Shown here one piece after another: positions 36,641 through 44,725 of a DNA stretch of 64,000 nucleotides (positions are counted from its first letter, which is position 1; the number at the start of each line of letters is the position of its first letter). The notes under the pieces are model-generated. The model was given only the letters and a program-made list of their open reading frames with translations. It was not told the origin of the DNA and made no database searches. The stretch is from Bdellovibrio bacteriovorus (GTDB lineage Bacteria; Bdellovibrionota; Bdellovibrionia; Bdellovibrionales; Bdellovibrionaceae), in contig NZ_LUKD01000001.1 of NCBI RefSeq assembly GCF_001592745.1, forward strand, positions 1,260,848 through 1,324,847, read 5' to 3'. Made by a program: the position numbers and the translations under genes.

Positions 36641-37825
36641 GTGGCTACCGAATCCTTTTCGCTCTGTCATGATACTCTCAACAGTCTCTTTCGAGAAAAA
36701 GGTCTGTCGCAAACAGCGGTAGCCGAAAAACTGCATATCTCCACAAAGACGGTTCAGCGCTGGTCAAACCGCACTGCTCGAAGAATTCGCTCTGAGCTGC
36801 TGACCAATCTTGCCGCGCTCCTCGAAGTTCCTACTGAACAGCTTATTAAAAATAGCGAAAGCTTTAAGATGCGCCCTCACAACCCTTTGCTTGAGGAGCT
36901 TTTACAAGATTCGTATTTGCAATTCGTTCGGGTTACCGACAGCTGGAGCAGCTACTTAAGAATGTTACGTTCATTTCAAAGTGAAGAACTTCCCAGCTCG
37001 CAAGCTTTAGGTCTTTTTTTGCAGATGGGTGCCGCAACTCTTCATGTCGGACAAATGCGGGCTAGCCGCTTCTATTTACAAAAAGCCCACGACCTTGCGG
37101 TGACTTTGAATGACCCACGGGCTCTGACAAAATGCTATATTTTGTCTGCCTTCCGAGAAGAACAGGCGGGCAGCTTAAGTGTCGCACTTTTACATCTCGA
37201 AAAAGCTCAAGGTTTTTTAAAATCCACGAATTCATTGTCTTTAGAGGCCGACTTTCATTTTTGTTATGGCCGGATCCATGCCCATCTTCGCAACTTTCAC
37301 ATGGCTAAAACGGCTTTTCGCAAATGCCTCTTGATCGCTGTAAAAAATAAATTCATGGCTCGCGCAGCCGTGACGTATTTAGAGCTGGCTCATTTGCAGT
37401 TTAAATTTGGCTTTTATAAACAATCTTACCTGTCATTTCAGCGTACGTTGAAATATGCACAGAAGAGCGGATGGGCGCACGGGATTTCCGTTGCAAAAGT
37501 CGGTTTGAATCTTGTTCAAAGTATTAAAACGAAGTCCCACTTTCCACAGCTCACAAAAAATTTGATGTTCGCCAATACGAAAGTTGACGTACGACTTGAA
37601 GACCTTTTGTTTCAAGGTGCCGTATTAAATGGTGACATGGAAAGTGCTAATAAGATGGCATTAGCACGTATTAAAAAATCCCGCACAACACCTTTGCATT
37701 TTGCTTACGCAATCTTAGATGCCCAAGTTCTTGCAGAAAAGAATCCATCGAATTATTCTTTCAGGGAAAGTCTGCTGTCTAAAGCCCGGGATACACTGAA
37801 AAGAAATGGGATCCCCGCTAATTAA
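36641..37825 (+). CDS. XRE-type HTH regulator with TPR domain
   Basis: A 394-residue cytosolic protein starting with GTG (AGGTGAT upstream). Residues about 8-65 form an XRE-type HTH (LFREKGLSQTAVAEKLHISTKTVQRWSNR); the remainder is TPR-like (FYLQKAHDLAVTLNDPRALTKCY, and so on). This fits regulators in which TPRs bind a peptide signal, although no peptide gene is evident. The final four bases overlap the 3' end of the convergent KH gene. Confidence 0.82.
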   Translation: MATESFSLCHDTLNSLFREKGLSQTAVAEKLHISTKTVQRWSNRTARRIRSELLTNLAALLEVPTEQLIKNSESFKMRPHNPLLEELLQDSYLQFVRVTDSWSSYLRMLRSFQSEELPSSQALGLFLQMGAATLHVGQMRASRFYLQKAHDLAVTLNDPRALTKCYILSAFREEQAGSLSVALLHLEKAQGFLKSTNSLSLEADFHFCYGRIHAHLRNFHMAKTAFRKCLLIAVKNKFMARAAVTYLELAHLQFKFGFYKQSYLSFQRTLKYAQKSGWAHGISVAKVGLNLVQSIKTKSHFPQLTKNLMFANTKVDVRLEDLLFQGAVLNGDMESANKMALARIKKSRTTPLHFAYAILDAQVLAEKNPSNYSFRESLLSKARDTLKRNGIPAN

Positions 37826-38157
37826 TCTTGAGGATAAAACGGTATATCGACAATGGCTCTCAGACCGTACTTGGAAGTGATAGCCGTGACGATGTTGCGA
37901 ATGCTCGTAATAGTTTTTCCGTTTTTACCGATGAGTCGGGCCATATTCTGCTGACAGCAGTCCACTTTGAAAGTGGTGGTTCTATCACCGGGAATCACTG
38001 TCACTGTCATTTCTTCGGGAACATCGGCATTGAGTTTTAGTAAACCCTCTATAAGATCGCGGCATTGATTGATCACGCCTTCTTTCGAGGGGTTTTCGAG
38101 CCTCCAGGGATCGCGGCTTTGACGTTTGATAACAAGTGGTTTTTCTGATGAAGACAT
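37822..38157 (-). CDS. KH-domain RNA-binding protein (KhpA-like)
   Basis: A 111-residue protein with one KH domain: the loop IGKNGKTI (GxxG motif) and flanking helices (RNIVTAITSKYG), as in KhpA family proteins. These bind RNA and affect division and small-RNA functions. The frame opens at 38181, but the ATG at 38157 has AGGAG seven bases ahead. The stop overlaps the convergent XRE/TPR gene by four bases. The usual rpsP-khpA-rimM context is absent, so this may be a second, stand-alone KH protein. Confidence 0.8.
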   Translation of the reverse strand: MSSSEKPLVIKRQSRDPWRLENPSKEGVINQCRDLIEGLLKLNADVPEEMTVTVIPGDRTTTFKVDCCQQNMARLIGKNGKTITSIRNIVTAITSKYGLRAIVDIPFYPQD

Positions 38158-38257
38158 AGTTAAGCTCCTGATCCCATTCAAAAGTGAAATCTAGGGAGCA
38201 ACAATCTTCAGTTCAAGAGACTGGCCTAAATAGTAATGCAGTCCTGTATGTCCGTTA

Positions 38258-38821
38258 TTACTGACAGTTATTATATTCTTCGAAATATCTCTGGCAGATT
38301 GAGTATTGTGAATTGCAATCGTTAATATCCGAGGATGTGTACTGAGCTGTAGGACATTGGCGAGGAGCACCTCGTTTTACGTTCGCAACAAAAGTTCCTT
38401 CTGCCATTGGTTCGATGTTACGGCTGTAGATTCGGTAGCGAATCGTGTTCACTCCCGCTTCCAACAAAGGCTTTTGAAAGATCGTTGAAATCCAAAGATT
38501 GAAAGCCTCTTTGCTTTTGCCGCGGTATCCGTCGTACTCTGCAGTCTTTGAACGAGACGAGCCGTCAGCATGAGTCGCCACCAACTCAACACGATCCGTG
38601 CGAGAATCTTGAGGACCTACGAAATGATCATAAGCCGCTGGGTTTAAAGCCATGTCACGGCAAGTATAGATAGCAGAGCCGCTTCCGTTAAAACCACTGC
38701 AGATAACTTTGACTGTGCCAGAGATGGCCGTCGCCGATAATTCATTTCCGTGAGAAAAGCCCACGAATTCAGCCGACGCCATGGATGAGAATAATAGAAT
38801 TGAAGCAATCACCTTCAACAT
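38258..38821 (-). CDS. Exported hypothetical protein with Cys-rich C terminus
   Basis: A 187-residue protein with a signal peptide (about 1-17, ending ASAEF) and a beta-rich body; the last 35 residues hold four cysteines (PRQCPTAQ, NDCNSQYSICQR, NNCQ). No family is recognised. It appears monocistronic, downstream of no other gene, with a region of about 70 bases before ctpA. Confidence 0.7.
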   Translation of the reverse strand: MLKVIASILLFSSMASAEFVGFSHGNELSATAISGTVKVICSGFNGSGSAIYTCRDMALNPAAYDHFVGPQDSRTDRVELVATHADGSSRSKTAEYDGYRGKSKEAFNLWISTIFQKPLLEAGVNTIRYRIYSRNIEPMAEGTFVANVKRGAPRQCPTAQYTSSDINDCNSQYSICQRYFEEYNNCQ

Positions 38822-38892
38822 GAAAGGCCCCCTCTGCCTGCCACATCTTGTAGTGGGCGTAGAGTAGGGCCTCTAATTTTCAGAAGCAATAA

Positions 38893-40272
38893 CTAGCGCG
38901 TCAAGGCCTTCAGAGTACCCCATGCCTTAAGATAGCTAAATGCCTGATATGCCTGATAATCTCGCTTAAATAATGCTTCGCGCGGAGAAAGCTTTTCTTC
39001 CTTCTTAGAACCCACATCTTTCCACCAAGCAAGGGCGCCTTCTTCAGTTCCTTGTTTTGTGTCAAGTTTCTCTGCGGCTTTTTCGCGGTCGCCTTTTAAG
39101 TGCCCAGCGATGTCACCTTCGCGAGTTGTTTGCGATTTTACGACGGCTTTAGAGAATGCTTCGGGATCCACGTCATCAATCTCGATATCAGGATGGATTC
39201 CTTCTGCTTGGATCGAAACGCCACTTGGAGTGTAGTAACGAGCCACCGTTAATTTCAAACCACTGCCATCACCTAATTTAATAACAGACTGAACAGAGCC
39301 CTTTCCGAAAGTTCTTTGACCAACAATCAAGGCACGTTTGTTATCTTGAAGCGCGCCGGAAACGATTTCACTAGCACTTGCCGTGTACTCATTGACTAAA
39401 ATCACAACGGGGAAGTTCGTGTACTGACCACGACGAGTCGCCACCGCAACTTCTTTGTCATTTTTGTTGCGACCAATGGTGCTTACGATAGTTCCTTCTT
39501 TTAAGAACATATCGCTGACTTTCACCGCTTGATCCAACAATCCACCCGGATTTCTACGTAAATCAATCAGAAGTCCCGCGGTATTACCGTTATTTTCTTT
39601 CATGTGTTTTTCAATCGCTTTTTGTAAATCCTTCGCCGTATTTTCTATAAAGCTTGTGATTTTCACGTAAGCAAATCCATCGCCCAAGTCCGTGTATTTC
39701 ACAGATTTGATTTTTACACTTCCACGAGTCACCGTGATATCGCGAGGTTTTTCTTCACCTTCACGCACGACACGAAGAATGACTTTGCTACCACGTTTTC
39801 CACGCATCAATTGCGAGGCTTCAACTAAGCTGACACCTTTCGTGCTATGTCCATCGACTGCAATCACTTTATCTCCGGCTTTGATTCCGGCTTCCCACGC
39901 AGGCGCATCTTCAATTGGAGAGATGATAGTTAAGACACCATTTTGAATGGAAATTTCAATTCCCAGTCCGCCAAACTCGCCGCTTGTCTCAGTTTCAAAA
40001 TCTTTAAAGATGTCAGGAGACATGAAGTTCGTGTGAGGATCAAGTTCACGCAACATCCCTTTAATAGCCCCATAGACTAATTTTTTAGTGTCTACCGGCT
40101 CTACGTAATATTGCTGAATAAGATTTAAAACTTTCGAAAAGTTTTGCAAATCCGCATAACGCTCTTGAGCGAATGCGCGAACCTGAAAACCCGTTTCAGC
40201 CATAATAAAAATTGTTAATAAAAGAACGAATCCGAGGATGTAGGTTTTCCAGTAACGTTTAATCGATTGCAT
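38893..40272 (-). CDS. ctpA: Carboxyl-terminal processing protease CtpA (S41)
   Basis: A 459-residue periplasmic or membrane-anchored serine protease. An N-terminal hydrophobic segment (about 9-26) precedes an S41 N-terminal helical region, a PDZ domain (GGLGIEISIQNGVLTIISPIEDAPAWEAGIKAGDKVIAVDG) and the S41 catalytic core with the Ser-Lys dyad (YTASASEIVSG and, 25 residues on, FGKGSVQ). CtpA-type enzymes degrade peptidoglycan hydrolases and process envelope proteins. It is the last gene of the ftsE-ftsX-envC operon, six bases after envC, suggesting control of EnvC-linked wall hydrolysis. Confidence 0.93.
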   Translation of the reverse strand: MQSIKRYWKTYILGFVLLLTIFIMAETGFQVRAFAQERYADLQNFSKVLNLIQQYYVEPVDTKKLVYGAIKGMLRELDPHTNFMSPDIFKDFETETSGEFGGLGIEISIQNGVLTIISPIEDAPAWEAGIKAGDKVIAVDGHSTKGVSLVEASQLMRGKRGSKVILRVVREGEEKPRDITVTRGSVKIKSVKYTDLGDGFAYVKITSFIENTAKDLQKAIEKHMKENNGNTAGLLIDLRRNPGGLLDQAVKVSDMFLKEGTIVSTIGRNKNDKEVAVATRRGQYTNFPVVILVNEYTASASEIVSGALQDNKRALIVGQRTFGKGSVQSVIKLGDGSGLKLTVARYYTPSGVSIQAEGIHPDIEIDDVDPEAFSKAVVKSQTTREGDIAGHLKGDREKAAEKLDTKQGTEEGALAWWKDVGSKKEEKLSPREALFKRDYQAYQAFSYLKAWGTLKALTR

Positions 40273-40278
40273 AGTGTT

Positions 40279-41394
40279 TTAGAGTCCTTTCATCCACTGC
40301 TGCGGGTCGTAGGGTTCGGAAAAATGTCTAATTTCAAAATATAAACCAGGGTTGCTTTCGCGAGTCGGCTCACCCACCTGGGCAATGACCTGCGACTGGG
40401 TGATCTCATCACCGACGCCAACTTTTACTTCTTCAGCGTGAGAATAAACGGTGTAGTAGTGATCGCCGTGATCCACAATCAATGTCGTGCCAAATCCGGG
40501 CAGTTCACCGACATAAGAAATACGACCTTCAAAAACAGATTTGATCGGACTTCCTTTAGCTGCGGAAATGAAAATTCCCTTATGAGAAATAGTATAGGGA
40601 TGATCCTCCCCTTTCATAAGTCCAAATTTCCGAGTAACTACACCTGGAAGTGGCTGAGGCAAGGCGCCTTTTTGATCTGCGAAAGAGGGTTTAAACAGAA
40701 GGTCAAAAAGTCCGGCGTCTTCAATATTGTACTGCAAAGATTTTTCACGAAGACCGTTGATCTTGTTGATCGCGAATAGTTTGCTTTTGCGAATGCCATC
40801 AAGAAGTTTGCCTTTAAGCTCTTGTTCTTTGCGAAATTGCTTTTCTTGCGCGACGATTTTGTTTTCAACAGACTTAAGGCTTTCCAAACGTTGCGCTAAC
40901 ATTTTCTTTTTATTTTGCAGTTCTTTAAGATCGCGTCCGTAGTTCTTTATAAGATCTAGATCGCGGGCCGCTACAATCCCTAAGATCTTAAGATTTCTTT
41001 CCAAAGATGCTGAACTATTTGATGAAAACAGAAAACGTGCGACCGAAGGGCCGCCTAGTTTATAGATCGCTCTTAACCTTTCGGCGAGGAGTGCTTTCTG
41101 CGATTTTGAGCGTTGATCCAACTCATCGACTTTTTGAGAGAGGTTTTTAATATTGACCTCTAAGAAAGCGCGCTGTTGAGACAGATCCCCTTTTTCGATA
41201 ACGATCTTTTTGATTTTCTTATTGAGCTGATAAAGCGCGGAAAGGACTTGGCGCTGCTTAAGTTCTGCGTCCTCAAGTTTCTTTTTCTGAGTTTCAAAGT
41301 CTTTAGCAATAGAATCCGCCTCCGTCGACGCCACCGCCGTGGTTGCCATCGCCGCCGAAAGGATTATTGCTAAGAACAGTTGAAAGAGCTTCAA
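40279..41394 (-). CDS. envC: EnvC-like murein hydrolase activator (degenerate M23/LytM)
   Basis: A 371-residue exported protein: signal peptide about 1-22, a long coiled coil (about 25-230) and a C-terminal LytM domain. The metal ligands of active M23 enzymes are altered: the HxxxD motif reads HKGIF and the HLHFE motif reads GLYFE, as in E. coli EnvC, which activates amidases and does not cut. It starts with TTG two bases after ftsX stops. In the family EnvC binds FtsX and couples ATP use by FtsE to septal amidase activity. Confidence 0.88.
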   Translation of the reverse strand: MKLFQLFLAIILSAAMATTAVASTEADSIAKDFETQKKKLEDAELKQRQVLSALYQLNKKIKKIVIEKGDLSQQRAFLEVNIKNLSQKVDELDQRSKSQKALLAERLRAIYKLGGPSVARFLFSSNSSASLERNLKILGIVAARDLDLIKNYGRDLKELQNKKKMLAQRLESLKSVENKIVAQEKQFRKEQELKGKLLDGIRKSKLFAINKINGLREKSLQYNIEDAGLFDLLFKPSFADQKGALPQPLPGVVTRKFGLMKGEDHPYTISHKGIFISAAKGSPIKSVFEGRISYVGELPGFGTTLIVDHGDHYYTVYSHAEEVKVGVGDEITQSQVIAQVGEPTRESNPGLYFEIRHFSEPYDPQQWMKGL

Positions 41395-41396
41395 AC

Positions 41397-42290
41397 CTAC
41401 ACCCGACTTCCTGCATATCCGTCGTTAAGGCGACGAACGCAAAGATAGGAAGCCAGCGCACCTAAGAAAGTGCCCCCGACGACAAAAAGGAAAAGGGCCG
41501 GGTAACTGATGAAGTGAATGTGTTCACCTAGCTGTAAGAAACTAAGTTTGGTAACCAAAAAGCCTTTAAGACCCGTGTATAATAAAAGACAGAAAACCAG
41601 GCCAAATATAGAGGAGCTAAATCCTAAGATAGCCCCTTCCACCATAAAAGGTTTGCGAATCATTCCCGCCGTTGCACCGATCATTTCTAAGACGACGATT
41701 TCATCTTTTCGACTTTGAATCGAAGCACGAATCGCATTGGAGATCACAAACAGAGCCGCAGCCAAAATCACGAACCCTAGTAAAGATAAAGTCGTTTCAA
41801 TCGTTGTGACAAGAGACGCGTATTTTTCAACCCAATCTTGACCGTAGCTAACTTCATCAACTCCCTCTAGCCCTTTGACTTCGGCTGCGAGCGACTTGAG
41901 GACCTGCATCTGATCCGATGTACTGACGTTAGGTGCTAAACTGACTTGAAGACTTGCCGGAATCAATTTCAAAAGCTCTTCATCTTGAGAAATGTCCGGA
42001 GCGTAGCTTGCCATTTGCGCACGAAAATCATTCAAAGCTTTTTCTTGATTTACCAAGTGAATGGCACCGACTTTACCAGTCTCTTTGAGTTTGTTTTCGA
42101 TAAACTGACGACCCTGATCCGAAAGGTCTTGTGAAAGATAAACCGTCATTTGCACGTCTTCCCCCCACAACGTCAGAATATTTCTGAAGTTTTGAGAGAT
42201 AAGAAGACCTGACCCCATAACAGCGAAGCAGGCTGTCACAACAATCAGTGTAGAAATTTTTAGAGCCCAATTTTTTTGTGGAGATCTCAT
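41397..42290 (-). CDS. ftsX: Cell-division protein FtsX
   Basis: A 297-residue inner-membrane protein with four predicted TM segments (first at about 15-35, three at about 170-290) and a large periplasmic loop between TM1 and TM2 that contacts EnvC in homologues. Landmarks are MTVYLSQDLSDQ, the loop and RKDEIVVLEMIGAT. The start overlaps ftsE by four bases (ATGA). With FtsE it forms the ABC-like complex that regulates septal wall hydrolysis. Confidence 0.94.
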   Translation of the reverse strand: MRSPQKNWALKISTLIVVTACFAVMGSGLLISQNFRNILTLWGEDVQMTVYLSQDLSDQGRQFIENKLKETGKVGAIHLVNQEKALNDFRAQMASYAPDISQDEELLKLIPASLQVSLAPNVSTSDQMQVLKSLAAEVKGLEGVDEVSYGQDWVEKYASLVTTIETTLSLLGFVILAAALFVISNAIRASIQSRKDEIVVLEMIGATAGMIRKPFMVEGAILGFSSSIFGLVFCLLLYTGLKGFLVTKLSFLQLGEHIHFISYPALFLFVVGGTFLGALASYLCVRRLNDGYAGSRV

Positions 42291-42949
42291 TTCTTGTCTC
42301 CCACAATCATTCCGTCGCGAAGTTCCAAGGTGCGTTTGTTGCGACGTTTTACCATTTCATGGTCGTGAGTAGCGACAAAGACTGTCGTGCCTTGAGCACA
42401 GACTCTCTCAAGAAGATCCATAATTTCTTCACTGAGTCTCGGATCTAAATTCCCTGTCGGCTCATCGGCGATAAGAACACCTGGCTGATGAATGATGGCG
42501 CGGGCGATCGCCGTGCGCTGCTGCTCACCACCTGAAACAAAATCCGGATACTGATCATGTTTGTGGGCTAATCCCACTTGCTCTAAAACTTCAGATACAC
42601 GACGAGTAATGGCTGGGGTCTTGTCGCCACGGACCACTAAAGGAAGTGCTACGTTTTCAAAAATAGTTTTGTCTTTAAGAAGTTTAAAATCTTGAAAGAC
42701 CACGCCGATCTTTCTTCGAAATAAAGGAATTTGACCTTCTTTGATTGAAACTAGGTCATGGCCCGCCACTTTAACATCACCGGATGTCGCAACATCGTAT
42801 GCAGAAATCATTTTAAAAAGAGTTGTTTTACCCGCACCACTCGGACCGGTAAGAAAAACGAATTCACCTTTGTCGATGCGCAAATCGACATTCTTTAAAG
42901 CGTGAACCGGGCCGGGATAAGTCTTGTAAACATGAGAGAATTCAATCAT
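42287..42949 (-). CDS. ftsE: Cell-division ATP-binding protein FtsE
   Basis: A 220-residue ABC ATPase: Walker A GPSGAGKTTLFK, Q-loop region VFQDFKLL, signature VSGGEQQRTAIARAI, Walker B VLIADEPTGNLD, H-loop ATHD. It lacks membrane segments and pairs with FtsX. It is the first gene of the four-gene operon ftsE-ftsX-envC-ctpA. Confidence 0.95.
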   Translation of the reverse strand: MIEFSHVYKTYPGPVHALKNVDLRIDKGEFVFLTGPSGAGKTTLFKMISAYDVATSGDVKVAGHDLVSIKEGQIPLFRRKIGVVFQDFKLLKDKTIFENVALPLVVRGDKTPAITRRVSEVLEQVGLAHKHDQYPDFVSGGEQQRTAIARAIIHQPGVLIADEPTGNLDPRLSEEIMDLLERVCAQGTTVFVATHDHEMVKRRNKRTLELRDGMIVGDKK

Positions 42950-43031
42950 CCCTCTATCTTATGAAAGAGTGACTGGGATGAATACTCGCCGGAAGTCGAG
43001 GTTTTGTACCTAATTGAAACTTTTCGCCGGA

Positions 43032-43286
43032 TTAAGGCATTCCTCCAGCCATCAAAGTATCAATAATCGTCGAGTGTTGACGACGCAGAGCCAGTTTTAT
43101 GGCCTCTTCACTTTGGTTGGAACCCGTACGCAGAACGGAATCATAAGGTGTTTTGATAGTTTTCATCACAGCGCCATTACAGAAAATACGGCTCACTAGA
43201 AAAGGATTCTGTAAACCCCAGTCTTCTGTTTGCACATGATATTTTTGTCCACGCACGGTGATGTCGGAATTAAAACCTTTTTGCAC
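43032..43286 (-). CDS. Small conserved hypothetical protein
   Basis: An 84-residue soluble protein starting at GTG, with GAGG eight bases ahead; a TTG six codons upstream (43304) is also open. The N terminus reads VQKGFNSDITVRGQKYHVQTEDWG, in which a beta hairpin with YHVQTED is the most striking part. No function is known to me. It lies upstream of ftsE on the same strand and could be in the same transcript (about 80 bases apart). Confidence 0.6.
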   Translation of the reverse strand: MQKGFNSDITVRGQKYHVQTEDWGLQNPFLVSRIFCNGAVMKTIKTPYDSVLRTGSNQSEEAIKLALRRQHSTIIDTLMAGGMP

Positions 43287-43400
43287 TTCAACAAACCTCG
43301 GCAAAGAAGCTATCAGAAATTCTTCGCGTACTCATCAAATTTTTCTTGGTGTCATTGTGAATTGAAACTAAAGTTAAGTCTAAATCGAAGGGAATTTACA

Positions 43401-44126
43401 ATGAATGCAGTACGTTTCACGCTTACAAGTTTGGCATTTTTATTTTCTGTTTCTGTGATGGCACAAGAAAACCCGCCACCACCTTGGAAAGGCGAAGCAG
43501 AGGCTGGTGCGATTGTCGTCAGCGGTAACAACGATTCTGAAAGCTACAACGCGAAAGCAAAAACAGAATACACCGTAGATAAAAATCTTTATGCCGCTTT
43601 TGGTCGATACCTGAAAACAAATTCTTTAGGTGTTGAAAGCGCCCGCAACTGGGAAATCGGCGTTCGTTTTGAGCACCAATTGACGGACTACCTCAGTCTT
43701 TACGTGGGACAAAAATCAGAAAGTGATATCTTTAACGGTTACTTGCAAAGGGACTCAACAGACGCCGGTCTTAAATACTTCCTTATCAAAGCCGACGAGA
43801 TGACTTGGACATTTGAGGCCGGTTATCGTTACCAAAAAACTCTTCCAACTGTTGGTGGAGTCACACATGATAACCTGGGCCGCGCCTACACTGAATTCAA
43901 TAAAGCCTTGGATAAAACTTTATCCTTTAAGTACTGGGTAGAATATCTACCGAACTTCACTGATTCAGATGCTTACTTGGCAAACACAGAAGCTTCTTTG
44001 AACATTATGTTAAATTCCATCTTCTCTTTGAAGTTGGCTTACCTACTACAATATCAAAATATGCCGCCAGCAGGTGGAAAGTACACAACGACAACAACGA
44101 CAATGAACCTTGTCGCAAAATTCTAA
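43401..44126 (+). CDS. DUF481 outer-membrane protein (YdiY-like)
   Basis: A 241-residue outer-membrane beta-barrel: signal peptide (about 1-21, ending VMAQE), then PPPPWKGEAEAGAIVVSGNNDSESYNAKAKTEY, the opening of DUF481 barrels, and alternating strands to a terminal Phe (MNLVAKF). The frame opens at 43230, but the ATG at 43401 has AAGGGAA and a signal peptide. YdiY-type proteins are linked to envelope or acid stress; the role here is unknown. mscL follows 15 bases later on the same strand. Confidence 0.85.
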   Translation: MNAVRFTLTSLAFLFSVSVMAQENPPPPWKGEAEAGAIVVSGNNDSESYNAKAKTEYTVDKNLYAAFGRYLKTNSLGVESARNWEIGVRFEHQLTDYLSLYVGQKSESDIFNGYLQRDSTDAGLKYFLIKADEMTWTFEAGYRYQKTLPTVGGVTHDNLGRAYTEFNKALDKTLSFKYWVEYLPNFTDSDAYLANTEASLNIMLNSIFSLKLAYLLQYQNMPPAGGKYTTTTTTMNLVAKF

Positions 44127-44141
44127 CCAAGGACTCGACAG

Positions 44142-44576
44142 ATGTTTAAAGAGTTTAAAGCCTTTATCATGAGAGGAAACGTTCTGGATCTGGCGGTCGG
44201 TATTATTATCGGCGCCGCTTTCGGAAAGATCGTTTCATCGTTTGTTTCAGACATTCTGACTCCGGTGATTAGTATCGGCGCAGGAAAAGTGGATTTTTCA
44301 AATCTGTTCTTGGCCTTGAATGGTCAACAGTACGGCACTTTGGAAGAAGCGAAGAAAGCCGGCGTTGCCACTATCAACTATGGCTTATTCATGAACGTCG
44401 TTTTGGACTTTTTAATTGTCGCCTTTGCAATCTTTTTGATTGTTCGCGTGGCAAATCGTCTGAAAAAGGAAGACGCTCCACCACCGCCGAATAGTAAGGA
44501 ATGTCCTGAGTGCCTTTCCAATATTCCACTTAAAGCCCGTAAGTGCTCACAATGTGGAAGCGCTCAAGCCGTCTAA
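44142..44576 (+). CDS. mscL: Large-conductance mechanosensitive channel MscL with C-terminal zinc ribbon
   Basis: A homopentameric inner-membrane channel that opens under membrane tension to release solutes on osmotic downshock. The 144-residue product has the MscL fold: MFKEFKAFIMRGNVLDLAVGIIIGAAFGKIVSSF (amphipathic helix and TM1) and TM2 (about 80-103). After a Pro-rich hinge the C terminus has two CxxC pairs (KECPECLSN, RKCSQCGSA), a small zinc ribbon replacing or following the usual helical bundle. It is probably co-transcribed with the DUF481 gene. Confidence 0.93.
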   Translation: MFKEFKAFIMRGNVLDLAVGIIIGAAFGKIVSSFVSDILTPVISIGAGKVDFSNLFLALNGQQYGTLEEAKKAGVATINYGLFMNVVLDFLIVAFAIFLIVRVANRLKKEDAPPPPNSKECPECLSNIPLKARKCSQCGSAQAV

Positions 44577-44725
44577 TATATAAGATAAGTTCTTCGGTGC
44601 TTTGTCAGATCCAATCTAATAAAGCGCCGCTCTAGCATCTCAATTTGAGACGTAAACCTTTTGTTCATCCCTGCCGATAATTGGTACTGGTATTGCACCA
44701 CCTATTTTCATCGGGGAGGAATCAA

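Noticed and set aside
43230..43400. N-terminal extension of the DUF481 protein
   Set aside because: The ATG at 43401 has a Shine-Dalgarno and a signal peptide; the extension overlaps the gene at 43032-43286 and would bury the signal.
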